A DNA stretch of 64,000 nt from NCBI GenBank assembly GCA_040386975.1, contig JAZKEO010000007.1:203907-267906 (forward strand). The letters are read 5' to 3'. The notes below the pieces were generated by a model. It did no database searches. It was given only the letters and a program-made list of their open reading frames with translations, and was not told the origin of the DNA. Positions 16,825 through 24,034 of this stretch are shown here, one piece after another. The stretch comes from M2408 sp040386975. GTDB taxonomy: Bacteria; Bacteroidota; Bacteroidia; Flavobacteriales_D; Crocinitomicaceae. Position 1 is the stretch's first letter. Each line of letters opens with the position of its first letter. The position numbers were made by a program, and so were the translations under genes.

Positions 16825-16914
16825 AATGTTAATTTTATTATTTGATTAATTTCGGCATTGTAGGCCTGCGATTAATCGCAGACCTACAATAGACATTCAT
16901 AAATGTTAATTTTA
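16825..16914. repeat. ATTGTAG-type palindrome with 13-bp flanking direct repeats
   Basis: A 34-base near-perfect palindrome (16857-16890, one mismatch) begins ATTGTAGGCCTGCGATT and mirrors itself. It is bracketed by two exact copies of AATGTTAATTTTA at 16825-16837 and 16902-16914. The palindrome resembles REP-type extragenic repeats; the flanks look like a duplicated target. A second palindrome with the same ATTGTAG opening is at 51867-51893. Confidence 0.7.
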
Positions 16915-16956
16915 CTGAATAATTGCAAAATCTCGTTTTCCAATAGGCTAAATGAT

Positions 16957-16964
16957 TATCTTTG
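16957..16964 (+). promoter_or_regulatory. -7 promoter box of the outer-membrane protein gene
   Basis: TATCTTTG, exact consensus, ends four bases before the ATG at 16969. Confidence 0.6.
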
Positions 16965-16968
16965 AGGA

Positions 16969-17724
16969 ATGAAATTTTACGTTTTTATTCTAACTTTTCT
17001 GATTTCTCTTTTCAGTTTTTCGCAACGTAATGTGAAAGATAGCATTCTCAGTACTCCTTGGGTTGGTGTTCATTATGGAGGAAATTGGACACAAAATGAC
17101 TTAGCAGAAAGATTTGGATATTTAAGTCATTTAGGCTTTACAGCGGGTTACAAAACAAATAAAAACTGGTTTTGGGGACTTGACGCGAATTTCATTTTCG
17201 GAAATAAAGTCAGGATTACAGGTGTTTTTGATGATTTAGTTGATAGTCACGGAAATATCACTGATATCAGTGGGGATGTAGCAAAAGTTGTTGTTTTGGC
17301 TCGAGGTTTCAATGCAAATCTTACTTTTGGAAAAATCATCCCTATCTTCAACTACAATAAAAATTCCGGGATATTTTTGCATGGAGGAGTAGGGTTTTTA
17401 GCTCACAAAATGCGTGTTGAAACACAAGATCAAGTGGTACCTCAAATTGAATTGGATTACAGAAAAGGTTATGATCGTTTGACAAACGGAATAAATACGC
17501 ATCAATTTATCGGTTACGCTTTTTTGTCAAATTCTGGTTTAATAAATTTTTATGCAGGTTTTTACATGCAAGAAGGATTTACTAAAAACAAGCGTACAAT
17601 CTTTTTTGATCAACCTGAAATTCCAGTTTCACAAGAGCTTCGTCAAGATATACAAATTGGATTTAGAACTGGTTGGTTTATACCGATTTACAAAAGAAAA
17701 CCAAAAGAATTTTACATCGATTGA
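16969..17724 (+). CDS. Outer-membrane beta-barrel-like protein upstream of waaA
   Basis: A 251-residue protein with a signal peptide (about 1-18, ending FSFSQ). The mature part alternates polar and aromatic residues as outer-membrane strands do: HYGGNWTQNDLAERFGYLSH, GFTAGYKTNKNWFWGLDANF, GIFLHGGVGFLAHKM, INFYAGFYMQEGF, IQIGFRTGWFIPIY. I know it only as a conserved Bacteroidota protein that tends to precede waaA. Its stop overlaps the waaA start codon by one base, which suggests co-expression and a role in envelope or lipopolysaccharide handling (inference). Confidence 0.75.
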   Translation: MKFYVFILTFLISLFSFSQRNVKDSILSTPWVGVHYGGNWTQNDLAERFGYLSHLGFTAGYKTNKNWFWGLDANFIFGNKVRITGVFDDLVDSHGNITDISGDVAKVVVLARGFNANLTFGKIIPIFNYNKNSGIFLHGGVGFLAHKMRVETQDQVVPQIELDYRKGYDRLTNGINTHQFIGYAFLSNSGLINFYAGFYMQEGFTKNKRTIFFDQPEIPVSQELRQDIQIGFRTGWFIPIYKRKPKEFYID

Positions 17725-18929
17725 TGCAAATTATTTATTCCATATCCATTCGATTTTTATTTGTCGGAATTTGGCTAGCACAATTTTTTAATCCCAAAGC
17801 AAAAAAGTGGATTTTAGGAAGAAAAAATTGGTTGCAAAACTTACCTCAAATAGACAGAAATCGTGAAGTAATATGGTTTCATTGTGCATCTTTAGGTGAG
17901 TTTGACCAAGGTTTGCCTTTGATGAACCGCTTGAAAAAAGAAAATCCTGAAATTTATTTATTGGTTACATTTTTTAGTCCTTCGGGTTTTGAAAATTATC
18001 AAAAGCGCCAACATAAAGTTGATTTTGCTTGTTATTTACCCTTGGATACAAAAAAAAATGCTCAACTGATTTTGAATCATTTTCAAGTCAAAAGTTTATT
18101 CATTGTTAAATATGAATTTTGGTGTAATTTGATTTTTGAAGCCAAAAGACAAAATATCAAAATTTATTCTATTTGTGCTATTTTTAGACCAAATCACCGA
18201 TTCTTTAAGACTTATGGTTCACTTTTCAGAAAAGCTTTAATGTGTTTTGATCGCATTTTTGTTCAAAATCAAGAATCTGTTGACTTGTTGAAATCAATTT
18301 CATATGAAAATGTAAGTTTGGTTGGTGATATGCGTTTTGATCGGGTTTTGGAAAACAAATCTCAGGTTCAGAAAGATGAAATTTTAGAACATTTTTTATA
18401 TGGAGAAAAATCCTTTATTCTTGGAAGTTCGTGGTCAATTGATGAGAATTTCTTAAAAACTGAAATTAAAAAATTTGATGGAAAAGTAATTATTGCACCC
18501 CATGAAATTGGAGAAAAGCATATTTCAGAAATAGAAGGTCTTTTTCAAAATCAAACAACAAGATATACCAATTTTGACAAAACTAATTCAAGCAAAAAAA
18601 TCTTAATCGTTGATTGTATTGGAAAGCTTTCAAACGCTTATTCTTATGGCGATTTTGCTTACGTTGGTGGAGGTTTTACAGGAAGTTTACACAACATTCT
18701 TGAACCAGCAGTATTTGGTTTGCCAGTTATTTTTGGACCAAAACACAGTCGTTTTCCTGAAGCACAATTGTTTATCGATGAAGGTATTGGATTCTCAGTT
18801 TCTAGCCAAGAAGAATTGAAGAAAACAATTTCTAAAATTCAAGTAGAAAAATCAACTTTATCACAGAAAACAGCTGACTTTATTGAAAAAAATAAGGGAG
18901 TTGTGGATAGTATTTTGAGGGAATTGTAA
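17724..18929 (+). CDS. waaA: 3-deoxy-D-manno-octulosonic acid (Kdo) transferase
   Basis: About 401 residues; WaaA/KdtA adds Kdo to lipid A precursor at the inner membrane. The N-terminus has the membrane anchor IRFLFVGIWLAQFFNPKAKKW, then HCASLGEFDQG, where Glu59 is the expected catalytic base. The C-terminal half has GDMRFDRV, ILGSSWSIDE, IIAPHE, YVGGGFTGSLHNILEPA and VIFGPKHSRFPEA, all typical. The start is placed at the ATG that shares its A with the preceding stop (TGATG); an upstream in-frame ATG at 17673 would lie inside the previous gene and adds only non-conserved residues. Confidence 0.93.
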   Translation: MQIIYSISIRFLFVGIWLAQFFNPKAKKWILGRKNWLQNLPQIDRNREVIWFHCASLGEFDQGLPLMNRLKKENPEIYLLVTFFSPSGFENYQKRQHKVDFACYLPLDTKKNAQLILNHFQVKSLFIVKYEFWCNLIFEAKRQNIKIYSICAIFRPNHRFFKTYGSLFRKALMCFDRIFVQNQESVDLLKSISYENVSLVGDMRFDRVLENKSQVQKDEILEHFLYGEKSFILGSSWSIDENFLKTEIKKFDGKVIIAPHEIGEKHISEIEGLFQNQTTRYTNFDKTNSSKKILIVDCIGKLSNAYSYGDFAYVGGGFTGSLHNILEPAVFGLPVIFGPKHSRFPEAQLFIDEGIGFSVSSQEELKKTISKIQVEKSTLSQKTADFIEKNKGVVDSILREL

Positions 18930-18930
18930 T

Positions 18931-19353
18931 TTAAGCTTCAGTTGAATACTGTTCTTTAACAACATTCACTTTTTGTGCACTTCCATTTGAATTAGTACTC
19001 GCTTCAGTCATTTTCACTCGTCCGTTGTAAACAGCCCCAAACTCAACCTCAATGGATTGTGTAGAAATATCTCCGTTTATAATTCCTGTTGATTTAATCT
19101 CTAGTTTTTGTAAGTGAATATTTCCTGTAACAGTACCGAAAATCACTGCTTCACTTGCCTTGATATTTCCAAGAATTTTACCTGTGCTACCAACAATAAT
19201 TCCTTGATTTGCAACAACATCACCATTCACAATTCCATCGATACGAATAGAAGTTGTTGTACTCAAATTTCCATCAATCTTACAACCATCACTGATTATT
19301 GTTGAAATGTGAGTTTCCATTAGGTCTTTTTGTTTTTTTGAAAATAATGACAT
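18931..19353 (-). CDS. Bactofilin
   Basis: A 140-residue bactofilin (polymer-forming cytoskeletal protein). The central beta-helix domain (about 15-115) shows the regular hydrophobic/glycine ladder: IISDGCKIDGNLSTTTSIRI, GDVVANQGIIVGSTGKI, SEAVIFGTVTGNI, STGIINGDISTQSIEVEFG. Short polar tails flank it, as usual. Bactofilins polymerise without nucleotide at the inner membrane and position cell-wall enzymes. The gene directly downstream of an M23 peptidase gene (36 bases apart, same strand) fits the bactofilin-peptidase pairing known from other bacteria. Confidence 0.93.
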   Translation of the reverse strand: MSLFSKKQKDLMETHISTIISDGCKIDGNLSTTTSIRIDGIVNGDVVANQGIIVGSTGKILGNIKASEAVIFGTVTGNIHLQKLEIKSTGIINGDISTQSIEVEFGAVYNGRVKMTEASTNSNGSAQKVNVVKEQYSTEA

Positions 19354-19389
19354 GATGATATAATTTAGCGTGATTTTTATAGTTTTCGT

Positions 19390-20274
19390 TTACAAATCTA
19401 AAAATTTTGTTGGATCTATTGGTCTATCCATATAACGAACTTCATAATGTAAATGTGGACCAGTCGATCTCCCTGTAGAACCAAGTTCTCCAATTTGTTG
19501 ATTTGCTTTGACTTTTTGACCATTTTTTACACTTATTTTTGATAAATGTCCATACAAAGTTTCATAGCCATGACTGTGTTTAATGCGAATACATTTTCCG
19601 TATCCATAATGATTATTTGCTAAAAATACTATTCCATTTGCGGTGCTATTTACGGGATCTCCAGTTTCACCGATAATGTCAACTCCTGAATGAAATTCCG
19701 ATCCGCCATGAAATGGGTCCGAACGATAACCATATTTTGTACTATTATGATTTGCATGCGGATAACCTAAAGGCATATATTTTATATCTTTCAGTAAACT
19801 TGCCAAATAAATATTGTAATATTTATACGAATCGATGGCAGAAACTTTAGCATTTACATCTCCCCCAGCAGCTTTTACAGTGCCATTTTTAATTCCTCTT
19901 TGCTGTAAGTATTTTTTGATTTTAATTAATTTAGAATCAATTTTTTCGATGTAAATACGGGCAATATTGGTATCTGTTGCTAAAGGTCCAGCAATTTCAC
20001 GCTTGAATTTTTCTAATTCCTTTTTAGCATTCTGATTTTGCTGATATTTTGAATTTAAAATGAAAATTGAAATAATTAAACCCACCAAAAGTAAGCCGAG
20101 AGCTAAAACATAATATTTTAACCTCGCCAAATGTTTCGTTGGGATAGAAAACGATTTCGGACTCGGATTGTTTTTATTGACAATCATCAAAGTACTGTAA
20201 TCCTTTTTTCTTTTTGGTTTTCTTTTTTGCAAATTTCTTTTCATTTGATATTGAAAAATGAACTTATCATTCAA
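19390..20274 (-). CDS. M23 (LytM-type) peptidase, membrane-anchored
   Basis: A 294-residue protein with a basic cytoplasmic N-terminus (about 1-50), one membrane helix (about 51-71, VLALGLLLVGLIISIFILN), a periplasmic helical stretch (75-150) and a C-terminal M23 domain (about 175-290). Zinc and catalytic residues are present: His195 and Asp199 in HSGVDI, the YGHLSK loop, and His274/His276 in GPHLHYEVR. It probably cuts peptidoglycan cross-bridges. The adjacent bactofilin suggests localisation by that scaffold and a role in cell shape. The start at 20274 keeps the basic anchor; a second ATG at residue 11 is possible. Confidence 0.92.
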   Translation of the reverse strand: MNDKFIFQYQMKRNLQKRKPKRKKDYSTLMIVNKNNPSPKSFSIPTKHLARLKYYVLALGLLLVGLIISIFILNSKYQQNQNAKKELEKFKREIAGPLATDTNIARIYIEKIDSKLIKIKKYLQQRGIKNGTVKAAGGDVNAKVSAIDSYKYYNIYLASLLKDIKYMPLGYPHANHNSTKYGYRSDPFHGGSEFHSGVDIIGETGDPVNSTANGIVFLANNHYGYGKCIRIKHSHGYETLYGHLSKISVKNGQKVKANQQIGELGSTGRSTGPHLHYEVRYMDRPIDPTKFLDL

Positions 20275-20363
20275 TATTTTGGATAGCGAATTTAAGACAT
20301 TTTCTTGTAGTATGCTAATTTTCAGCTGATTTTGAGATAAATTAACAAATTGATAAACTAAAA

Positions 20364-20393
20364 AAGCGTTAAAGAAATTCTCCTTTAACGCTT
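20364..20393 (-). terminator. Rho-independent terminator of ppa
   Basis: AAGCGTTAAAG (20364-20374) and CTTTAACGCTT (20383-20393) pair perfectly over 11 bases with an 8-base loop. On the minus strand a T-run follows. It lies just after the ppa stop. Confidence 0.85.
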
Positions 20394-20413
20394 CAAAATA
20401 TATTTTTATAGGA

Positions 20414-21106
20414 TTATTTTACACTTACAGCAGATAATAATGCTTCGGCCAAACGCTCACTTACATCACCATATTTATTTGTATAATCTTCAGATGAACG
20501 TTTGATTACCTCAAATGCTTCTTCTTTACCGTAAACATGTGTAATTTCAACATTTTTTGCACCTCCATCCAAATCTTTGTAAGTCAAAAAGAAATGACGT
20601 ACACGGTCGATAACCAATTTCGGCATTTCAGAAATATCTTCCATTGAACCATAAGCTTGATCTCCTTTTAGAACAGCGATAATCTTGTCGTCAGCTTCTC
20701 CACCGTCAAGCATTCTAAATCCACCAATAACTTTTGCTTCGCACAAAATATTTGGGTGTAAGAATTGACGTTCACTCAAAACACAAATATCTAAAGGGTC
20801 GTTATCTCCAGCAATGTCTGTTCTTCCTGTTTTTTCGTTTGCAAAAGCTGCAACCTGCTCATCACACAACGTTTTTGGAACAAATCCGTACAAACATGGC
20901 ATGTGATTCGATAATTTTTGTGGTCTATCAACCATGATGTGTCCACTCGCTTTATCAATTTCATATTTGATAGCATCAGATGGAACAATTTCGATATAAG
21001 CATTTACAATAGCTGGAGCTTTTTCACCAACTTCAACACCATGCCAAGGATGAGCAACAAAATTTTTGCTCATTAAGTCTATAATTTTTTTCACTTCTTC
21101 TTTCAT
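20414..21106 (-). CDS. ppa: Inorganic pyrophosphatase (family I)
   Basis: A 230-residue soluble family I pyrophosphatase, which hydrolyses pyrophosphate to drive biosynthesis. Recognisable parts are HPWHGVEVGEKAP near the N-terminus, the substrate loop YEIDKASGHIMVDRPQ, YGFVPKTLCDE, the metal-binding AGDNDPLDICVLSE (Asp triad) and EDISEMPKLVIDRVRHFF. Length is slightly above the bacterial average because of a C-terminal extension, as in other Bacteroidota. Single gene with its own promoter and terminator. Confidence 0.93.
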   Translation of the reverse strand: MKEEVKKIIDLMSKNFVAHPWHGVEVGEKAPAIVNAYIEIVPSDAIKYEIDKASGHIMVDRPQKLSNHMPCLYGFVPKTLCDEQVAAFANEKTGRTDIAGDNDPLDICVLSERQFLHPNILCEAKVIGGFRMLDGGEADDKIIAVLKGDQAYGSMEDISEMPKLVIDRVRHFFLTYKDLDGGAKNVEITHVYGKEEAFEVIKRSSEDYTNKYGDVSERLAEALLSAVSVK

Positions 21107-21123
21107 TTTTCAAAATAGGAGTG

Positions 21124-21131
21124 CAAAGATA
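21124..21131 (-). promoter_or_regulatory. -7 promoter box of ppa
   Basis: TATCTTTG on the minus strand, 17 bases before the ATG at 21106. Confidence 0.65.
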
Positions 21132-21237
21132 TAAGGAAAAGTTGAATTTAAAAAATTCGAGAAAATGGAAAGTCTTTCTCAAAGGAAAAAGGGGTTATAA
21201 AAATTAGATTTTTTTAGGCAAACAAGATTTTAAAAAG

Positions 21238-21263
21238 TGAGTTTACTTGGGTAAATGAACGCT
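21238..21263. repeat. TTTACTYAAGTAAA-type palindromic repeat, second copy
   Basis: GTTTACTTGGGTAAATGAAC, read in reverse complement, resembles the repeat at 12805-12830 over about 20 of 26 bases. It lies between ppa and the next gene. Confidence 0.45.
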
Positions 21264-21313
21264 TTAAAATTGTAGTTTAACGAAGAAAAAGCTATTTTTA
21301 TAAATCCGGGAAA

Positions 21314-21943
21314 TTATTGTTTGGCTAATTTCCCTAATTTCCATGCCTGAATAAATGATGCCCAAGCGTATGGATTCAATAAATTATTTACTGGGGATTG
21401 GCCCATCGTGTAAAGCCTTGTGTTTTGCTGGTTTTGAGCCCAACCAAAAGAAAGCGAACCGTCAGTTGAAACTCTTGAGGCTGCAAAAGCTAAACTTTCT
21501 CCAGACAATTGTTTTTGTGCTCTTCTTAAAGCATCATCATAAGGTTTCATTTCCAAAAATGCACGAGCAAAATCTTCTCGTGAAGGCCAAGGATAAACGG
21601 TAACCATCGGTAAATTTACTGTATCAACATGCATGATGTGAATGATTGAATAACGATTTTCTGTTAAAGTGTCGGGAACAATAAAAGATGATTGTTTGTA
21701 ACCGTAATAGTTGAACATCAAGGTATCTCCTGGTTGAACAACCATTGAAAAATAGCCATAATAATCAGCAATTGTACCTCTTCTGGAAGCTCTATCAAAA
21801 ACAGTAGTAAAAGGCATTTGAGCCAAACTATCACTTGAAACAACAACTCCAGAGAGCTGAATTAATCGTATAGAATCTTTTTGGTTTTGACCAAATGAAG
21901 TTAAACCGAGAACTAAAAATACTATAAAAATTAACTTTTTCAT
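21314..21943 (-). CDS. Secreted protein with carboxypeptidase-regulatory-like domain
   Basis: About 209 residues from the ATG at 21943 (MKKLIFIVFLVLGL); an upstream ATG at 21961 would only add six residues before the signal peptide. Signal peptide about 1-18 (SFGQ). A beta-sandwich domain (about 25-105) has the CarboxypepD_reg pattern: SGVVVSSDSLAQMPFTTVF, GTIADYYGYFSMVVQPGD. The C-terminal part is helical, with SREDFARAFLEMKPYDDALR and LNPYAWASFIQAWKLGK, a layout I associate with a conserved Flavobacteriales family of unknown function. Probably periplasmic or at the outer membrane. Confidence 0.8.
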   Translation of the reverse strand: MKKLIFIVFLVLGLTSFGQNQKDSIRLIQLSGVVVSSDSLAQMPFTTVFDRASRRGTIADYYGYFSMVVQPGDTLMFNYYGYKQSSFIVPDTLTENRYSIIHIMHVDTVNLPMVTVYPWPSREDFARAFLEMKPYDDALRRAQKQLSGESLAFAASRVSTDGSLSFGWAQNQQNTRLYTMGQSPVNNLLNPYAWASFIQAWKLGKLAKQ

Positions 21944-22085
21944 GTGTTTATTAAAATACAAGTTTAAGTATAAATTAGTAATTCTAAGGTGAAAATTTGT
22001 TAAAATAAATTAGGATTATAATTCTTTGTGAAATAAAGTCAGAACTTGGATTTTAAATTCAAGTAATAAATTCAAAACAGTTTAT

Positions 22086-22093
22086 TAACTTTG
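22086..22093 (+). promoter_or_regulatory. -7 promoter box of the Gfo/Idh/MocA oxidoreductase gene
   Basis: TAACTTTG, exact consensus TAnnTTTG, 14 bases before the ATG at 22108. Confidence 0.6.
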
Positions 22094-22107
22094 CATAAAA
22101 TAATTGA

Positions 22108-23094
22108 ATGCTAAAAATTGGAGTTTTTGGTGCTGGGCATCTCGGAAAAATACACATTAGGTTAATCCTTGAATTAAAAGAAGTATTTGAATTAGTTGGA
22201 TTTTTTGATCCGAATGATGAAAACGCTTTACTTGTCGAGGAAACAGTTGGAATTAAACGCTTTACAAATGCGGAAGATTTACTTTTAAAAGTTGATTGCA
22301 TTGATATTGTAACGCCAACGATTACACATTTCGAAATAGCTTCTCAGGCTTTAAAAATGCACAAACACGTTTTTATTGAAAAACCAATTACACAAACGGT
22401 TTCTGAAGCAGAAGAATTATTAAAATTAGCAACAGAATCAGGTGTAAAAGTACAAGTTGGTCACGTTGAGAGATTTAATCCTGCATTTCAAGCAGCTTTG
22501 CCTTTCTTAAATAAACCGATGTTTATCGAAACACATCGTTTGGCACAATTTAATCCGCGTGGAACTGATGTTCCTGTAGTTTTGGATTTAATGATTCACG
22601 ATATTGATGTTATTTTAAGTATTGTAAAATCAAAAGTAAAAACGATTTCAGCTTCAGGAGTTGCTGTAGTGAGTGAATCTGACGACATTACGAACGCTCG
22701 CATTGAATTTGAAAACGGTTGTGTGGCAAATTTGACTTCTTCACGCATTTCACTTAAAAACATGCGTAAATCACGCTTTTTTCAAAAAGATGCTTACATC
22801 AGTGTGGATTTTTTGACAAAAGAATTGGAAGTTGTTCGCATGGAAAGCATAGAGGGATTAGCTGATCCTTTTGACATTGTTTTTGATATGGGTGAAGGAA
22901 AAGCGAAGAAAAAAGTACTTTTCGACAAACCAGATATTGATGAATCAAATGCGATTAAAGATGAACTTTTCTCGTTTTTTGAAGCGATTTCGCAAAATTT
23001 GACACCACGAGTGAGTATTGAAGATGGTTATTTAGCCTTAAAAGTTGCAACTCAAATTTTAGATAAGGTTAAAGAAGCAAAAATGGTTTTTTGA
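22108..23094 (+). CDS. Gfo/Idh/MocA family oxidoreductase
   Basis: A 328-residue NAD(P)-dependent dehydrogenase of the Gfo/Idh/MocA superfamily. The N-terminal Rossmann fold has GVFGAGHLGKIHIRLI and, further on, DIVTPTITHFEIASQAL and HVFIEKPIT, where the Lys of EKP is the expected catalytic/cofactor residue. The C-terminal substrate domain has VGHVERFNPAFQ and DLMIHDIDVI. The substrate, probably a sugar or sugar nucleotide, cannot be named. A lipoprotein gene and a sugar-phosphate transferase gene follow on the same strand, which is compatible with polysaccharide synthesis. Confidence 0.88.
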   Translation: MLKIGVFGAGHLGKIHIRLILELKEVFELVGFFDPNDENALLVEETVGIKRFTNAEDLLLKVDCIDIVTPTITHFEIASQALKMHKHVFIEKPITQTVSEAEELLKLATESGVKVQVGHVERFNPAFQAALPFLNKPMFIETHRLAQFNPRGTDVPVVLDLMIHDIDVILSIVKSKVKTISASGVAVVSESDDITNARIEFENGCVANLTSSRISLKNMRKSRFFQKDAYISVDFLTKELEVVRMESIEGLADPFDIVFDMGEGKAKKKVLFDKPDIDESNAIKDELFSFFEAISQNLTPRVSIEDGYLALKVATQILDKVKEAKMVF

Positions 23095-23153
23095 GAATTA
23101 TTTTTTTAAACAACAATATTTCAAAAAATCAATCGTTTTAATTTCAAACTCGT

Positions 23154-24017
23154 ATGAAAAGACTTTTTACATATTCGACCTTTATTTTTTTATTTTTCGC
23201 ATCCTGTGTTAAAAATAATCCTGATCCAGCTTGGATTTACATAACAAAATGGGATTTGGTTGAAAATCCAAATTTGGGAACCGAAAAAGAATTAACGCAA
23301 AATTTCTCTGATGTTTCTATTTCAATTGATGATAATATTATTGGAATTTTTGAACTTCCAATAAAATTGCCAATTTTGATGGAAGGAAATCATAAAATTA
23401 CAATCTATCCAGTTGTTTTGAATAATGGTATTTCGGATACAAAAAAGATTTATCCTTTTTGCTATGAATACATCATTACTGCTAATTTGGTAAAAAATGA
23501 AACCTTAACCATTAATCCAGTTACAAAATACAAAGACGGAACGAAATTTTGGATTGAGGATTTTGAAGATGCAAGTTTGAAAATTGTTGATGATGTGAAT
23601 TCAAATGCTTTTTTAGTTAGAGAAAGCGATCCTTTGATTTTAAAATATGGGAATGCTTATGGTCATGTTCCATTAACAACAAGTGATTCACTTTGGCGTG
23701 GTCTAACGACTTCAAATTTAAATTTGCCAAAAGGTGGTGCAGAAGTGTATCTTGAAATTGATTTCATGAACACAAATAGCGTTTTAACAGGCGTCATAGC
23801 TTATGATGCAAATGGATCCAAAGATAATCCTAATATTCAATTAAATCCGCAAGATGCATCAACGATGGTGTGGAAAAAAATCTATATCGATTTACATGAA
23901 ATCGTATCTTTTTCGACTTCGGCAACAAAATTTGAACATTATTTGATGTCAGTAATTGATGAAGGTAAGAGTCAAGCTGATGTTTACATTGACAACATCA
24001 AAATCGTTTATTTTTAA
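23154..24017 (+). CDS. Hypothetical lipoprotein
   Basis: A 287-residue protein with a lipoprotein signal (cysteine at about residue 19, FFASC) followed by VKNNPDPAWIYITKWDLVEN. The N-terminal half looks like a beta-sandwich of the kind that presents a base anchor (NHKITIYPVVLNNGISDTKK). The C-terminal half (WIEDFEDASLKIVDD, YLEIDFMNTNSVLTGVIAYD, VYIDNIKIVYF) resembles a carbohydrate-binding-type jelly roll. I do not recognise a named family. It sits 17 bases before the sugar transferase gene, so the two are likely co-transcribed. Confidence 0.78.
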   Translation: MKRLFTYSTFIFLFFASCVKNNPDPAWIYITKWDLVENPNLGTEKELTQNFSDVSISIDDNIIGIFELPIKLPILMEGNHKITIYPVVLNNGISDTKKIYPFCYEYIITANLVKNETLTINPVTKYKDGTKFWIEDFEDASLKIVDDVNSNAFLVRESDPLILKYGNAYGHVPLTTSDSLWRGLTTSNLNLPKGGAEVYLEIDFMNTNSVLTGVIAYDANGSKDNPNIQLNPQDASTMVWKKIYIDLHEIVSFSTSATKFEHYLMSVIDEGKSQADVYIDNIKIVYF

Positions 24018-24034
24018 AAAGAAGTTAAGATAAA

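Noticed and set aside
17673..17723. Upstream in-frame ATG for waaA
   Set aside because: It would start inside the preceding outer-membrane protein gene. The ATG at 17724 overlaps the previous stop and directly precedes the membrane anchor.
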